DNA from: Paracamarosporium sp. OC-R06-R3
Taxonomy: Eukaryota; Ascomycota; Dothideomycetes; Pleosporales; Didymosphaeriaceae
DNA length: 64,000 bases
NCBI GenBank assembly: GCA_019828545.1
Contig: JACVRA010000178.1
Span: forward strand, 248,001-312,000
Direction: 5' to 3'
Part shown: positions 45,111 to 56,259 of the stretch, in pieces
How positions within the stretch are numbered: the first letter of the stretch is position 1
How the letters are laid out: each line of letters starts with the position of its first letter
Made by a program: the position numbers and the translations under genes
The notes under the pieces: model-generated
Told to the model about the DNA's origin: nothing
The model's database searches: none
What the model saw: the letters and a program-made list of their open reading frames with translations, nothing else

Positions 45111-45904
45111 TTAAGCCTTCCTTCTCCGGCCGCTACCAGTGGACACCTTGGCTCCACTAGCCTTCAGCTGCTCCAAAATGTCAATCGCGTTCTGGCTTCC
45201 AGTAGCATTCAATACCCTCTCAGTTTCACTGCCACGACCAATCTCCTCGACAACGTTGTTCGGATCTGCTGCACCAACCACGGGTACTTCTGAAGCTAGC
45301 CACTGCTGAAACGGCTTCGCGATGAAGTAACCATCTGCGGTGAACCACCGGGTGAAGGGTGCACGAATGTGTATTTTTTGAGGGTGGCTCGAGCCGGCGG
45401 GCGTGAATGTGACGTCGACTTCGTATACAGGGATGTGTTTCTTAGTAGAGGTAGCTATCCTGACCTATGTCCATCTTCGTTAGCATAACATCCCAGCAAA
45501 GCCCACAAGGGAAGCCTGGAGCTTGCTTACCTTGCCCGTCTTGCCCTCACCCTCGTACACCGTACCTGACTCTACAAACCACAGCCAGTAGCTGAATGCC
45601 GTGTTCAAGATGAAGTACGCGACCACCGCCGGCAGGGTGTACGGCTTTGACGCCTCCCAGCCAAATTTCCAATCGTAGTAGAAAAGAGCTCCGGCAATGG
45701 TGACAGCGGTATAGCCGATGGCTAATCGAACGTCGATTTTCGTGTGGATCTGCTTGAATTTAAGGGAGTGAAGGTAGTTCGGGAGTGCGTCATCGGTGGT
45801 GTTCTTGAGATCTGGTAGTTGTTAACATTGTGGGGTGCATAGGGTTTTGTTCGTAGGTGCATACCCGACAGCGAATGCACTGCGATTTTAGTTGTCGCCG
45901 ACAT
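45111..45904 (-). CDS. SPC2: Signal peptidase complex subunit 2 (SPC25), 224 aa
   Basis: Three exons (45904-45865, 45811-45531, 45464-45111) with introns of 53 and 66 nt; 225 codons in total. The order fits the SPC25/SPC2 family: a cytosolic N-terminus (DLKNTTDDALPNYLHSLKFK, QIHTKIDVR), two membrane helices at about 44-62 (LAIGYTAVTIAGALFYYDW) and 71-91 (LPAVVAYFILNTAFSYWLWF), then the cytosolic domain (VRIATSTKKHIPVYEVDVTF, FTRWFTADGYFIAKPFQQWL). The subunit is an accessory part of the ER signal peptidase, which removes signal peptides, and in other fungi it links the complex to the Sec61 translocon. The C-terminus is basic (GSGRRRKA). Divergent from EMC3 with only 248 bp between starts. Confidence 0.92.
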
Positions 45905-46152
45905 GGTTGACTACGCTTCCGAGCTAGAAGGGACAATTGGAAGAGTGGTGGTGGTATTATCGGCGCGCGCAGTTGAAGCGTGGTCACTGCTGAGGGTAAG
46001 GTGTTCACAAGAGAGGCACGGGCGGATCCCTGTCGCCTCAAGATCCGCCGATGAGGCTCCGCTTAGAAGCCATTGCTTTCATCATCCCCACACTGCACTT
46101 CAGCAACACCACGTCCCCTCCACCCACCTTGGTGCATCCTATCACCGCGAAG
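45905..46152. promoter_or_regulatory. Shared divergent promoter of SPC2 and EMC3
   Basis: 248 bp separate the two start codons, so core promoters and 5' UTRs of both genes must fit here. Pyrimidine-rich tracts lie on the EMC3 side (CCCCTCCACCCACC). No specific factor site is claimed. Confidence 0.6.
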
Positions 46153-47290
46153 ATGGGACAGCCTATAGTACAAACCATCCACCGGGATCCCGCCCTGTTG
46201 TGCGTAGCTGCCGCCTTCATTGCGCAGCACATTGCTAACATATCTGCAGCTGGTGGATTCTGCTCCCCATTACGGTGGTCATGGTACACAATGAGATACT
46301 CGCCTGTCGAAAGCACTGCTCACGACTTCTAGGTTCTGACGGGCATTCTTCGCCACTACGCCATGATCCTCCTCCAAACCGCGCCCAAGAAGCAAGAGCT
46401 TCCCAAGATCCGGCAACAACGCGCGCTCGTCCGAGGTATTAACCTGCGCACCAACGCGAATGTTTTATCTCCAGCCTCCTTCCAAGCCCGCAAAGCATAC
46501 ATGGTGTCAGCATTCCAGGAAGGCAAGTTCCTGGCTGAACCGGAGGCGAGGGGCAAGCCGAGGCCGAACCCAATGAGCGATCCGGCGGCCATGGAAGGCA
46601 TGATGGGCATGATGAAGGGAAACATGGCGATGATGATCCCCCAGACACTTATTATGGGGTGGATCAACGCCTTCTTCTCGGGCTTCGTGATCAGTAAGTC
46701 TTCCACTCTCGTTCTTATTCAATGATGGATCCCCTGTTCGAGCCAAATTCTATCCTACAGTGGGTGGAGAGCAGCATCAAGCTCAAGCCAAAAGCATGGG
46801 CTCTACATCAAGTTGCTCGGGCCCGTAGCACGCGGTATTTGCCGTCATCTTGTCGTATTCCTTCGCTAACCACGGCCTTTCAACAGTGAAACTTCCCTTC
46901 CCGTTGACGCCACAATTCAAGTCGATGCTCCAGTCGGGTGTTGGCACACGCGACCTGGATGTGAGATGGGTTTCCAGTCTGTCTTGGTACTTTCTTACAC
47001 TGTTTGGGCTGCAACCTGTCTACAATTTTATTCTTGGAAGCAACAACTGTAAGCGTATCCCACTCTAGGCAACATGTGGTCTTTCATTGGGTGGGAGCTA
47101 ACGAAGTCTTCAAGCTGCGAATCAGGTCACACAGCAGATGGCCATGGCAAACCCAGGCGCGGGATTGATGGGTCCCGAGCAGGACCCTGATAAGCTCTTC
47201 TTGAACGAGGCCGAGAACTTAGAAGTGCTCGATCATCGCTGGATTTTGGAGGGAATCGAAGATCGCCTAATTGCGAAGATGGGCGCGTAG
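46153..47290 (+). CDS. EMC3: ER membrane protein complex subunit 3 (EMC3), 259 aa
   Basis: Five exons: 46153-46199, 46250-46283 (a 34-nt exon), 46333-46693, 46887-47048, 47115-47290; 260 codons in total. The start MGQPIVQTIHRDPALFWWIL appears only after the first splice. EMC3 belongs to the Oxa1/YidC/Get1 insertase superfamily and forms the membrane-insertion core of the EMC with EMC6. Visible marks: the first helix PALFWWILLPITVVMVLTGI, the coiled cytosolic loop (APKKQELPKIRQQRALVRG), the Met-rich loop MEGMMGMMKGNMAMMIPQTL, helices 2 and 3 (MGWINAFFSGFVIMKLPFPL; WVSSLSWYFLTLFGLQPVYN) and the C-terminal LEVLDHRWILEGIEDRLI. Length is standard. The fourth exon join spans a 193-nt intron, the longest in the window. 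Confidence 0.95.
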
Positions 47291-49181
47291 AGATTGTCGT
47301 ATGACGTGCCAAAACAACGATAGCCCACAGCCGCCTGCGGTGGAAGGACAGAAGGCGCAGTCCGAGGCCTAAAAGAGGACGTACATAGTTATGATCCCGC
47401 GCTGTAACTCGTACACGTGGTGCCTGATCGCTCAGCCAGCCAGAAAGCATTCAACTTTTTTAACATCGCAACGACATTGACCCAGCGTTGTGGTAGCCTT
47501 GGATGTGGGATGATGAGAGGCGCTCTTTGGGCTAGCGATCTGCGGAGATATGATGCCAAGCGGTGAATTGCGGCACCTTTGGGCTGCCGTACGACATTGC
47601 AACATTGTCATCCACCTTCCTTCTGATTTGGTCGCAGAGCCGCCGGATAAAGCGGTCCTCTAATACCGAGCACAGGACGGCACACCTCAAATCTAGTCAT
47701 GCGCCGATGCAGGGGGCGAGCTGGCGCTACCACTCGGGACGAACTTCGTGTTTGTTATGCTTCCCCGCCCTCGGGCAGTTCAGTTTGGTCTCCTCAGCGG
47801 GACGTGCCGCCCCCAATGGTGTCGGCGGACACATGGTTTGCGCCCCAAAAGCTCCAGGCCGGCCGTGCCTCGCGATCGGTCCAGGATCTAACCAAACCGA
47901 GGCCATCAACACTTTTGCCAGCGAAGAAGTCCTGCGCAGAACTTTGCATAGGCGTATTCGAACATCTTCTCATCATTTGGCTGGCTATGCTTCGTTGTCG
48001 ATTCCACCCAACGCCCTCCTAATAACATGCAACCTTTTAGTGCAGGCAAACGGTGCACCGCCCTGTCTAACCAGAGCTTTCTCCAGGACTTGCGCCCCAT
48101 TTCGGTGAACTCTCGTTTGGGCCGTCCAATCCCGGGTTGGGCCATCCACCCTTTCTTTACCCCTCCGCGGCCATGCCACTGGGCAGCATTCGCGTTCGTG
48201 TTCGAAACGGAATCGTGGCTGCTCGATCATCATTCCTTTTCCACGCACTGTTCGCTATTATAGACATGCTGGGGTGCGATGCGGGTGCGGGAAGTCGCAA
48301 AATGCAGCTCAGCAGTGCTTATGCGTCGCCTCACCATGAGTATCCCAGCACGAGTGCAACCATGTTTTCCGGTGTCCTTGCCCTACACTTTGCGTTCTGT
48401 CACTGGTATTTGTTTGACCAATGATAGTAGTTCAACCGCGAGGTGGTCAGTCTGGCATTCACTTACCGCTCGTCCTCGATGAACCGATACTGCGGACCAC
48501 CCACGGCCACTGACAGGGAACGATATGGGATGAATCGACTCTCATGCAAGTAAATTTCTTTTTCTTGAGGCTTCGCCTAAGACCCTTCCTCATACGATTC
48601 TGGGAGCCCAGAGCTCCAAGCCCTCTACTGTGAGTGGTGGCAGTCCATGCCAGGTGAGCCACCGGTGAACGCAACTCACCGCGCTAGCAAGGAAACCCCT
48701 GCACGTCTCAGATGGTCTGTGATCCTTCATCTGATTGGCTCAATCGATGCGGCTCTGCGGTGGTATTCACCATAAAGCAGGACCGAGCATGAGAGCGGTC
48801 GTGGTAGTATACAACACCAAAAAAGTGGGCAGTGCACGTTTCAAGCGAGCCGCAAGCTGTCTGCCTTCGAGAAACCTACACAGATTCAATGCTTCGCCCC
48901 TTCGTCCTTCAACCACTATTTTGACCTATCGCGATTCAACGTCAACAAGCAGGTTGTCTTCGTCTTAGCGGTGGTCTATAACTATTCATCCCACCCACCA
49001 TTTTTACCTCACAACTTTCAGGTAGGTTTTCAATGTGGCACTAGTCTCTTTTTTACAAGCTCACGGTGTACGAGATAGGTTTAGCACCAAAGTCTCGTTC
49101 ACTCATCGTTCAACGAGCGATCAGGCCTAAGCCCAGATACCCTGTGTCTAGTTACTCGATCCTTAATCTTGTTCGCCAATC
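47291..49181. other. 1.9 kb intergenic region
   Basis: 3' side of EMC3 and promoter or leader of the zinc-finger gene at 49182. Only short, unconvincing frames; no RNA gene recognised. Confidence 0.45.
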
Positions 49182-50729
49182 ATGTCATATGCTGAGGATA
49201 CATTCCAATATGAAGACCTTCCTCGTATTCCTTTCCAATCGGATGACTCTCAATGTGTAGCATGGAGTCACGAACAGCACATGGCTTTTCGACCGGATTT
49301 GACAACGGTGCACGAAGGCTATAGTTACTTTGAGAAAAACACCAACGATATAATGCGCATGCAGGCGATGCATCGCTTCCTCCACGATCCCTCGCCCCTC
49401 ACTTCAGGGTTACTTCATGCGAACCTGAACCATGGCATGCTCCATCAACGCCAGACATTGAGTCCGTATCCCACACCGGAATTTGCTCGACACGATTCTC
49501 CAGACAGGACCTCGATTTCGGGTACCTCTACCTACGCTACTCAGACCGAAGCTCGCTCGCCGCGTGCATACCCTTTAGGTTCCTACGGTAGCCCCGAAGA
49601 CTACACTCATTCTAGCTCTCCGTACCCGGTCGTCGAGAATATAAAGCAAGAGTCCTTTCCCTCCGAACTTGCACATTCCGGTGGCAATGTGAGCTTGCGC
49701 GATTTGGAACTATACGACCGCTCAGAACCCGAGCCTGCGGTCGAGGAAAGCGATGTTACAGGTACGAAGATGGAACTCGACGGCACATACGAACCGGATC
49801 CGGATTATACGAGGATTGATTCAGGAACAGAAGCTTACAAGGAGTCCTCCGACTCTGCCGTCGGTCATTCTTCGAGAGACGCTGAATCCGTGCAGCCAAT
49901 GGAGCTAACCGAAGGTGAATCTTCCGATGCCGAATACACTCCAAACCAATCCAAGAACCGGAGACGCTCTTCTGCTTCGACAAGTAGCTCTGGAAGGCAA
50001 GGCCAACGTCGTCGCTCTACTGCCTACGGACGCAAGACGACGGCAGCAGGTCAGAATGCCAAGGTCACCAAAAGACCTGGGAGAGGAGCGAACAAGATAT
50101 CGAACGATGCGTTTAGTGTAGACTCACAGCGACACTTTCCGTGTCCACTCACCATGTACGGATGCCTATCTACTTTTTCGTCGAAGAACGAATGGAAGCG
50201 GCATGTCAGCACACAGCATATCAAGCTCGGCTTCTGGCGCTGCGACCTATGCACTACCACTTTCGACCCTCACGACCACGAGGCAGTCTACCACAACGAT
50301 TTCAACCGCAAAGATCTCTTCACGCAGCATCTTCGCCGCATGCACGCCGAACCTCCGAACCAGTCACATCGTAGCCAAAAAGAGTACCCAGTCACCGAAG
50401 ACAACATCTCCAGCCATCAAACACGGTGCTTCCACATCCTTCGCGAGACGCCGACCCAGTCCATGTGCCTCTACTGTGACGAGACTTTCACCGGGTCTAA
50501 CTCGTGGGAGAATCGTATGGAACATATCGGGCGACACTTGGAGAAGGACCGCAAAGCGGGTAACACAATTGGAGATGTCAAGAGTTGGAATGCGGACAAG
50601 AAGCTTGAAAGATGGCTGTATGACGAGGGCATCATTGCACTCGACAAGGCAGGCAAATGGAAGATTGGGGATGGGCGCCCACGGAGGCAAGAGGCGAGTG
50701 ACGAAGACACATCTGATGACGATGCTTGA
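49182..50729 (+). CDS. C2H2 zinc-finger protein, 515 aa
   Basis: Single exon starting MSYAEDTFQYEDLPRIPF. Residues 1-~310 are disordered and acidic/Ser-rich, with a KRPGRGANK basic stretch and an RRRSTAYGRK patch that could import it into the nucleus. Fingers lie at about 320-390 (FPCPLTMYGCLSTFSSKNEW KRH, then WRCDLCTTTFDPHDHEAVYH and DLFTQHLRRMH) and about 430-460 (MCLYCDETFTGSNSWENRME, HIGRHLEKD). The last block SWNADKKLERWLYDEGII, followed by DKAGKWKIGDGRP, is the typical closing segment of a pleosporalean C2H2 family that often senses stress or acts as a local regulator. Its role here is unknown. It is the third such gene within 19 kb. Confidence 0.85.
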   Translation: MSYAEDTFQYEDLPRIPFQSDDSQCVAWSHEQHMAFRPDLTTVHEGYSYFEKNTNDIMRMQAMHRFLHDPSPLTSGLLHANLNHGMLHQRQTLSPYPTPEFARHDSPDRTSISGTSTYATQTEARSPRAYPLGSYGSPEDYTHSSSPYPVVENIKQESFPSELAHSGGNVSLRDLELYDRSEPEPAVEESDVTGTKMELDGTYEPDPDYTRIDSGTEAYKESSDSAVGHSSRDAESVQPMELTEGESSDAEYTPNQSKNRRRSSASTSSSGRQGQRRRSTAYGRKTTAAGQNAKVTKRPGRGANKISNDAFSVDSQRHFPCPLTMYGCLSTFSSKNEWKRHVSTQHIKLGFWRCDLCTTTFDPHDHEAVYHNDFNRKDLFTQHLRRMHAEPPNQSHRSQKEYPVTEDNISSHQTRCFHILRETPTQSMCLYCDETFTGSNSWENRMEHIGRHLEKDRKAGNTIGDVKSWNADKKLERWLYDEGIIALDKAGKWKIGDGRPRRQEASDEDTSDDDA

Positions 50730-52290
50730 GCGCACCACACGCTATCAATAATGTTATGTGACGGCCTTTGGCGTTATCGGTATCAAGCTGTATTGGGGTT
50801 ATGGGCACTTTCACGGAGTTTCTTGCTGATACCCTCCGGCGTTGAGGATAAGGATACGTTTCGGTAGATTTGTTCACGACCTGATATCGCAACGCGATAC
50901 CAGACTCTCGTTTGTATGTATTGAGTACCGTCTATAGATGTTTGCATGAGACGCACATCCCGGCATTTCTTCACTCACGCCTCTGGTCCTCCCATAGGTG
51001 CTTTCGATAGTGGTTTCCCAAGTGCCAAGTAGCGCACGGCATTGCCAACAGTTGATAGTGGACGACACAGCCCCTCCACAAGTCCAACTCGCTCGCCTAT
51101 CCTCCACCATCATGTGCTCCCGTCTACGCAGCCCCAATTGTGAACACCATCCCACGGTCTCAGCCCCTCCCTAAGGCATGCGGGACACAAGGATCTACCA
51201 GGCACAACGCTGTCGCACACAGCATAGCCATTACTTCACGACATGGCAATATCTAGGCGTCGGCGCGAGACAGTAGCTATATCAGGGCGCTGTGATATCT
51301 CCTGCAGGAGGCCTGGGACGCCGTTGGAGCCCGTGCTCGACCACTTCGCTTACGGGCCATCGTGAGCTTCGAGAAGAGTTCCCGTGGTGTCAGCACCTTG
51401 TTGCGGGGCAGGGAAGAGAGCCGCAGGGAGAGCCCATGGGAGGGCTTGAGTAGCGGTAAGCCGTGCGCAGTGGGAGCCGAGAGAGTTGAGCGGCTCGAAG
51501 CCGAAGCCGAGCCCGACCCGGGGCAGCAATGCCCATGTCAGGCATAGTGTACGTGGCACCAGAGGCGCCACTGTTGCGGCCCCCAGAGAGAACAGACCAG
51601 TCGTTGTGTGGACCCCAAAGCCCACGCCGTCGCCCATTCACGCGACGAAGTGTTAACGACTTCCATATCCGGACACAACAGCGCGCTTGCATCTGGGTCC
51701 CAAACAATCACCACGCTTCCAATCATGTTCCCGCTTCGCGCCACATACGCCGTGCAACGTTCTCCCGCGTCGCCATTCGCCCTCCTGAGATGCCTAATTG
51801 ACACGTCATATTCCTCCCGTTTGCCTTCTTCTCGTGCCTGATTTGGGAGGCCACCCTCAGGCAGCGAGAGGGGAGGCTGAGACTGCAGATACGGGGCTCG
51901 GCAATTGAGCGGGGGGACGGAAGCGCAAGATTGAAAAGCGAAGGTGAGATTGCGCCACGGGGATCGGCATACTTGCTAGGATAGTAAGCGTTTTGCAGTG
52001 TGGTGTGCGGTACTTCCCAGTTTTCCGAGGTGCGAGTGGGCCTTGGAGTACGCGTCAAGGCAGCATTCTGAGTGTGACATGGGCAGACGTCGAGTGTCAT
52101 CGCCGGTGAGAGGGGAGGGGGGATGTGTGCAGCATGTGTGAGGTGTCAGGGCGCACATTGGAGGGGAATATGCCGATCGCTGCATGCGCAGAAGTGTTGG
52201 AAATTGATGTCGGCGAGCTTGACGTCGAGGTGCGCTTTTGCATGTTCTTGGTGTTGGGTTGACAGGCGATTAGGCGCCGATGCTTATTGG
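50730..52290. other. 1.6 kb GC-rich intergenic region
   Basis: Overlapping GC-driven frames without domain-like sequence. Marks the change from the conserved block to the accessory tract that begins with the HET pseudogene. Confidence 0.45.
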
Positions 52291-54516
52291 CTAGGTTCTT
52301 GCAGCATCACTTTGCGGAACATCGACAAGGGGACCGTGAATGATACTGACTTGGAATCGTAACGCCCTTGCTCGTCCTCCATCAATGTAAGTGAATCTCG
52401 CCCTCAAAGGGCCACCCACTAGTATCGCCTGCAGCTTCCAATGAGCATCACCCGACAACTTCGCAATGCCGATCCTTCGAAACTGATGCTTGATTTCTGG
52501 TTCATCTTCAAGACACTTCAACTCAAGCAAAAGGAAACAGATCAAGTCGCGCCAGTTCTCCTTGAGTGTCCTCTCGCCAAATGCTGCCGACATACAACTT
52601 GACTCCGTGTACGACAACAGAGTCGGAGGCATCAAGACAAAGGTTGTAATTTTCCGCAAGTGATTTCCGCTTTGCGAGGGATTTCTCGTTGCAGAGTATA
52701 TCTCTCTTGCAGAGAGGTCCTTCTCCAAAGAAGAATCCTCTCGCAAACACCACCCGTACCATAGAGGTTCGAGTCTGCGTAGTATGACGCGATGCAAACA
52801 TGTAGGTCTTATCTAGAGTGACCTGACTTGATGAGACCAAAACGATTCTCAGGAGTATCGAAACGAATCTGACGACCCGTCATTTCGAAGAGCTGCTGTT
52901 TGTGTCTGTCCTGGCTGTAGTCCGTAGCTTCTCCGTAGGTAACTCCATAGGAATTGTCGATAGCTACTTATGAGAACGAAGGAGCCCGTGATGCATCGTG
53001 ATGTGCAGGATTCTCAAAGACGTCGTCACCATACAGTCCATTCACTTGTCACAAATCTTGGCTCTCGGTGTTCTCTCTCCACATACCAGCGATGTATTCA
53101 CATCCAGTTTTACCCGCGAAGTCTTGGGCGATACCGGATAGTGCAATCAACTTATCGCGAGATACAGTGAGCCTCATGCGGGAGTACACTTCTACCGTCC
53201 GCTTACACAGTTAGTACGTGCCTAGCTTGGGCATGTTCTTGTCGGGCTCAGGGAAGCCCTTGCATAGGAAATCGCGTAGATGGCAGCCGTTTCTCCCACC
53301 AGAGTCTTCTAGCCGACCTTCGTTGATGCTTTCACCATGATTTACTTTGAGGATAGTGAACTTGTTTGGATTGCCCTTGACGCCCTGAAAGCCCCCGCAT
53401 TCTCAAGCAATCTAATTGTAGCAGAAGTGGACAACTCGAAGAACTAGAAGTCTCTGTTGTAGTTAGTCGTGTGATGTACTAAGTGTTAAATCGCAGAGCC
53501 TCACCTCTTGTTGAATCCGACCACGCTGGTTGACGGGTGCTTGATCTACAAAAGCGAAAGATCAATTAGATTACACCTTGTGAGCCCGTCACGCCCCATA
53601 GTTACTCCTACAAAGACAAAAGAAGCTGTGAACGTGTGATTCATGATCTCGTCTTCCCGGAGAAACTCAGGATGGTGAGGCACGAAAAGACTATGATTGC
53701 TCTCCTTCGCAGCTGTGGTAGAGATGGTGAGGCACGAGTGCCGATATATCTTATCTCTCACTCAACTTTATTGTTTCTCATTCTTGTTCTGAATACATCC
53801 TTAAATTCATCGCTATAACCCGCAACTGGTTGAATGACACAAAGCGAGCCGATTCTGATGTATCAGATCTGTTTCAAGCGGCGCGCAAAGAGCATTACAT
53901 TATGAAACGTCTGTCATTGATTACAGCTAGTATCCCTAAGAGACGCAGTTTGGATAATTTACGAAGCTTCATACCATCTTCCTTAAACTTTCTTTCAATC
54001 TTGCCAGTTGACCCAATGGTTCACCTCAACAGTAGCTCAGCGTCACATAGCGTCCGTTTTCCTTGGTACAATCAGCCAAGTACACTTTCGTCCTTCATGT
54101 GTCAGCATATTCCGACCAAACCTATATAACTCCGAGGTCTTCCTTCTTTAGCTCCTTTAGATTTATTAGATGCTTAGAGTAATTGCAGGTTCTATTGAAA
54201 GGACTAAGTGTATTTGACCACCTGTACAACACGCTTTCAAACCGTTCACACATATTGACAAGAGTTTACGAATACGCACCAACTTAGATCTGTTTTATTA
54301 GAACATCCGCATCCCAGACCACACCTTGCTATCTTACTGCACACCTTTTCGGAAGACGTGTTCTTTGATTTCGATTTCCTCAAAGTGTAGTATCATGATC
54401 GACTTGGTTCGGTGGACAGAACTTTTGATTTTGGAGGAACAAATGCGGCTTACTTGTAGGTTGTAGTAAGAAAGCCCGTGTGTATCTGTTCTCGAAGTGG
54501 AAATCGAGCCGAACAC
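52291..54516 (-). pseudogene. HET-domain (heterokaryon incompatibility) pseudogene
   Basis: Recognisable pieces of a HET protein lie in correct order on the minus strand but in shifting frames. From upstream: VFGSISTSRTDTHGLSYYNL (54445-54516); YVTLSYC, stop, G (near 54027, where YCWG is expected); RRLKQI, stop, YIRIGSLCVIQ (53826-53880); IYRHSCLTISTTAAKES (near 53715-53760); SRMRLTVSRDKLIALSGIAQ followed by CEYIAGMWRENTE (53080-53190); then GVTYGEATDYSQ and RFDTPENRFGLI (52835-52960) and a C-terminal part to 52291. HET proteins trigger cell death when incompatible hyphae fuse. This copy cannot make a full protein. Several stops replace Trp or Arg codons, as C-to-T (or G-to-A) changes would. 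Confidence 0.8.
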
Positions 54517-56259
54517 CGTTTAACTTAGAGGGCCCATTTGTAAGTTTGCGCAGCTCGTTTGTAAGCCCATGTAGCCCCTTCTAGCGAGTGCCATTGATAC
54601 CACTTCCCATTCCAAGAGACCATTCCACTTGTACTGCAATCCCTCAAGACGCCGCCATAGAGTAACTTCTGAGTCTTGCTCTTGGATAACAACGGAGCGA
54701 CTTTGTGCATCTTTTCCAATCAGTTCTTTCGAGCAAGCTGTGATGTTGGGACTAAACCCTATGAATAGTGGGTGTACGTCGATCTTACAAGCTGTTCCTT
54801 TCATCTCCACGAGAGAGCCCTACCAAGGCGACACAAATGGCTGCAATCCATGTTTCCGGACCGTGCCAGGTTGACTGTATTCTTGCGATGCTCAAAGGCG
54901 AGATCGTGGGTTCCTTCCTATATATTGCAAAGTCTCATCTCGATAAGATAGATGACGGAGGCCTGAGGACGATTACCATTTGTGGCATAATCACAGACGA
55001 GATGTCATCTTTTCGCGCTTAATTAACCCGACCTTATGTTCGCCTTCCCTGCTGCGTCCCTCTTCATCCCATCGGACCACAATCGCAAATATTACGGCTT
55101 GGAATGTGTTCATGTTCAATCAACCCAGGTGACAGCTAGAGGGATTCTACATGAGGAATCATCGATTCTTTTTGCAAAGAATGTCTCAAGACTATCCCAG
55201 CATGTCTAAACAATTCTCGTTCTCGATCCGGAAGAATATCTTGGTGGTGGTGGTGCAATATATATGAGCATTATAGATTTAAACGCCCGAAATGCACAAT
55301 TCACAATTTGAGTGTTTTGCTATGGCATTGATTAACCTGATCGAAAGCTTCTAGTACAGTGTGTTCCACTTAGACTATGAATTGTCAACTACTTCAGAAC
55401 CCCGCAAGTCGACGAAAGGTTATGAATATAAGCCACGCCAACTTAGACAAGTTCATTCTATCACTTCTATAGGAGAAAGAGTTAGACCGCAAGGATATAT
55501 TGAAAATGATATCTAATCTCATGGGAAAGTGGCCACAAGGTGCATTTATCACAATTCGAGCGACTGGATATAAGAATCTCTGGAGAGAAGGCACACGTGA
55601 TGCGAAGATCTTGTCAGCATGGGCATTTCATGAAGGTCTCAATTGAATGGGGGTAATCGAGCAAGAATTGCAGAGGATACCCTCGGTAACTTCGATGAGA
55701 CATGAGTTATTGTTGTTGTTCTGTCATTTGAATAGGCAGTTTCTCGGTCTGCTCTTATTCTCTCATAAAGAATCCGGAAAAGGTAGCAGTTTTGACTGAG
55801 CTGTTTATCACAAAGTCTTCAAAGAAACATTGCCACTGCCGTTATTACAACCTTACGTATCATATAGTGTGCTTTTATATATCGTCTAATTGAATCGAGT
55901 TTGTTGGGTTGACTGTTACTGAAAGTGAACAACCTGGTATAACTTAACTCGAGTCGACTGTTAATACGGGTAGTTGGTGCTTTGCACTGTACTGAAACAG
56001 TCGAACAGTGAACGGTGGTTAGCTGGTGAATATCACAAATACTTTCAGACTCTCGCAAGTGGGAGTTCAGTCGTCGCAGCCGTAAAAATTAACAGATGTT
56101 TACTAGAAGCATTTCAAAGAGTTAACTGGCACATTGTCCTTTCAACCAGTAGCCGCCTGTAGACGGGGAGTATTCATATAATGGCTCAATTGAACAGTAT
56201 CGGTAAAAACGTCACTTCGTTCATTCGACATTACTGCATTATATATCGCCTATATACAA
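54517..56259. other. AT-richer accessory region without intact genes
   Basis: A frame at 54525-54719 (minus) with GMVSWNGKWYQWHSLEG could be more of the HET relic or another remnant. The rest to 56259 has short frames only, with sequence like degraded DNA. Confidence 0.4.
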
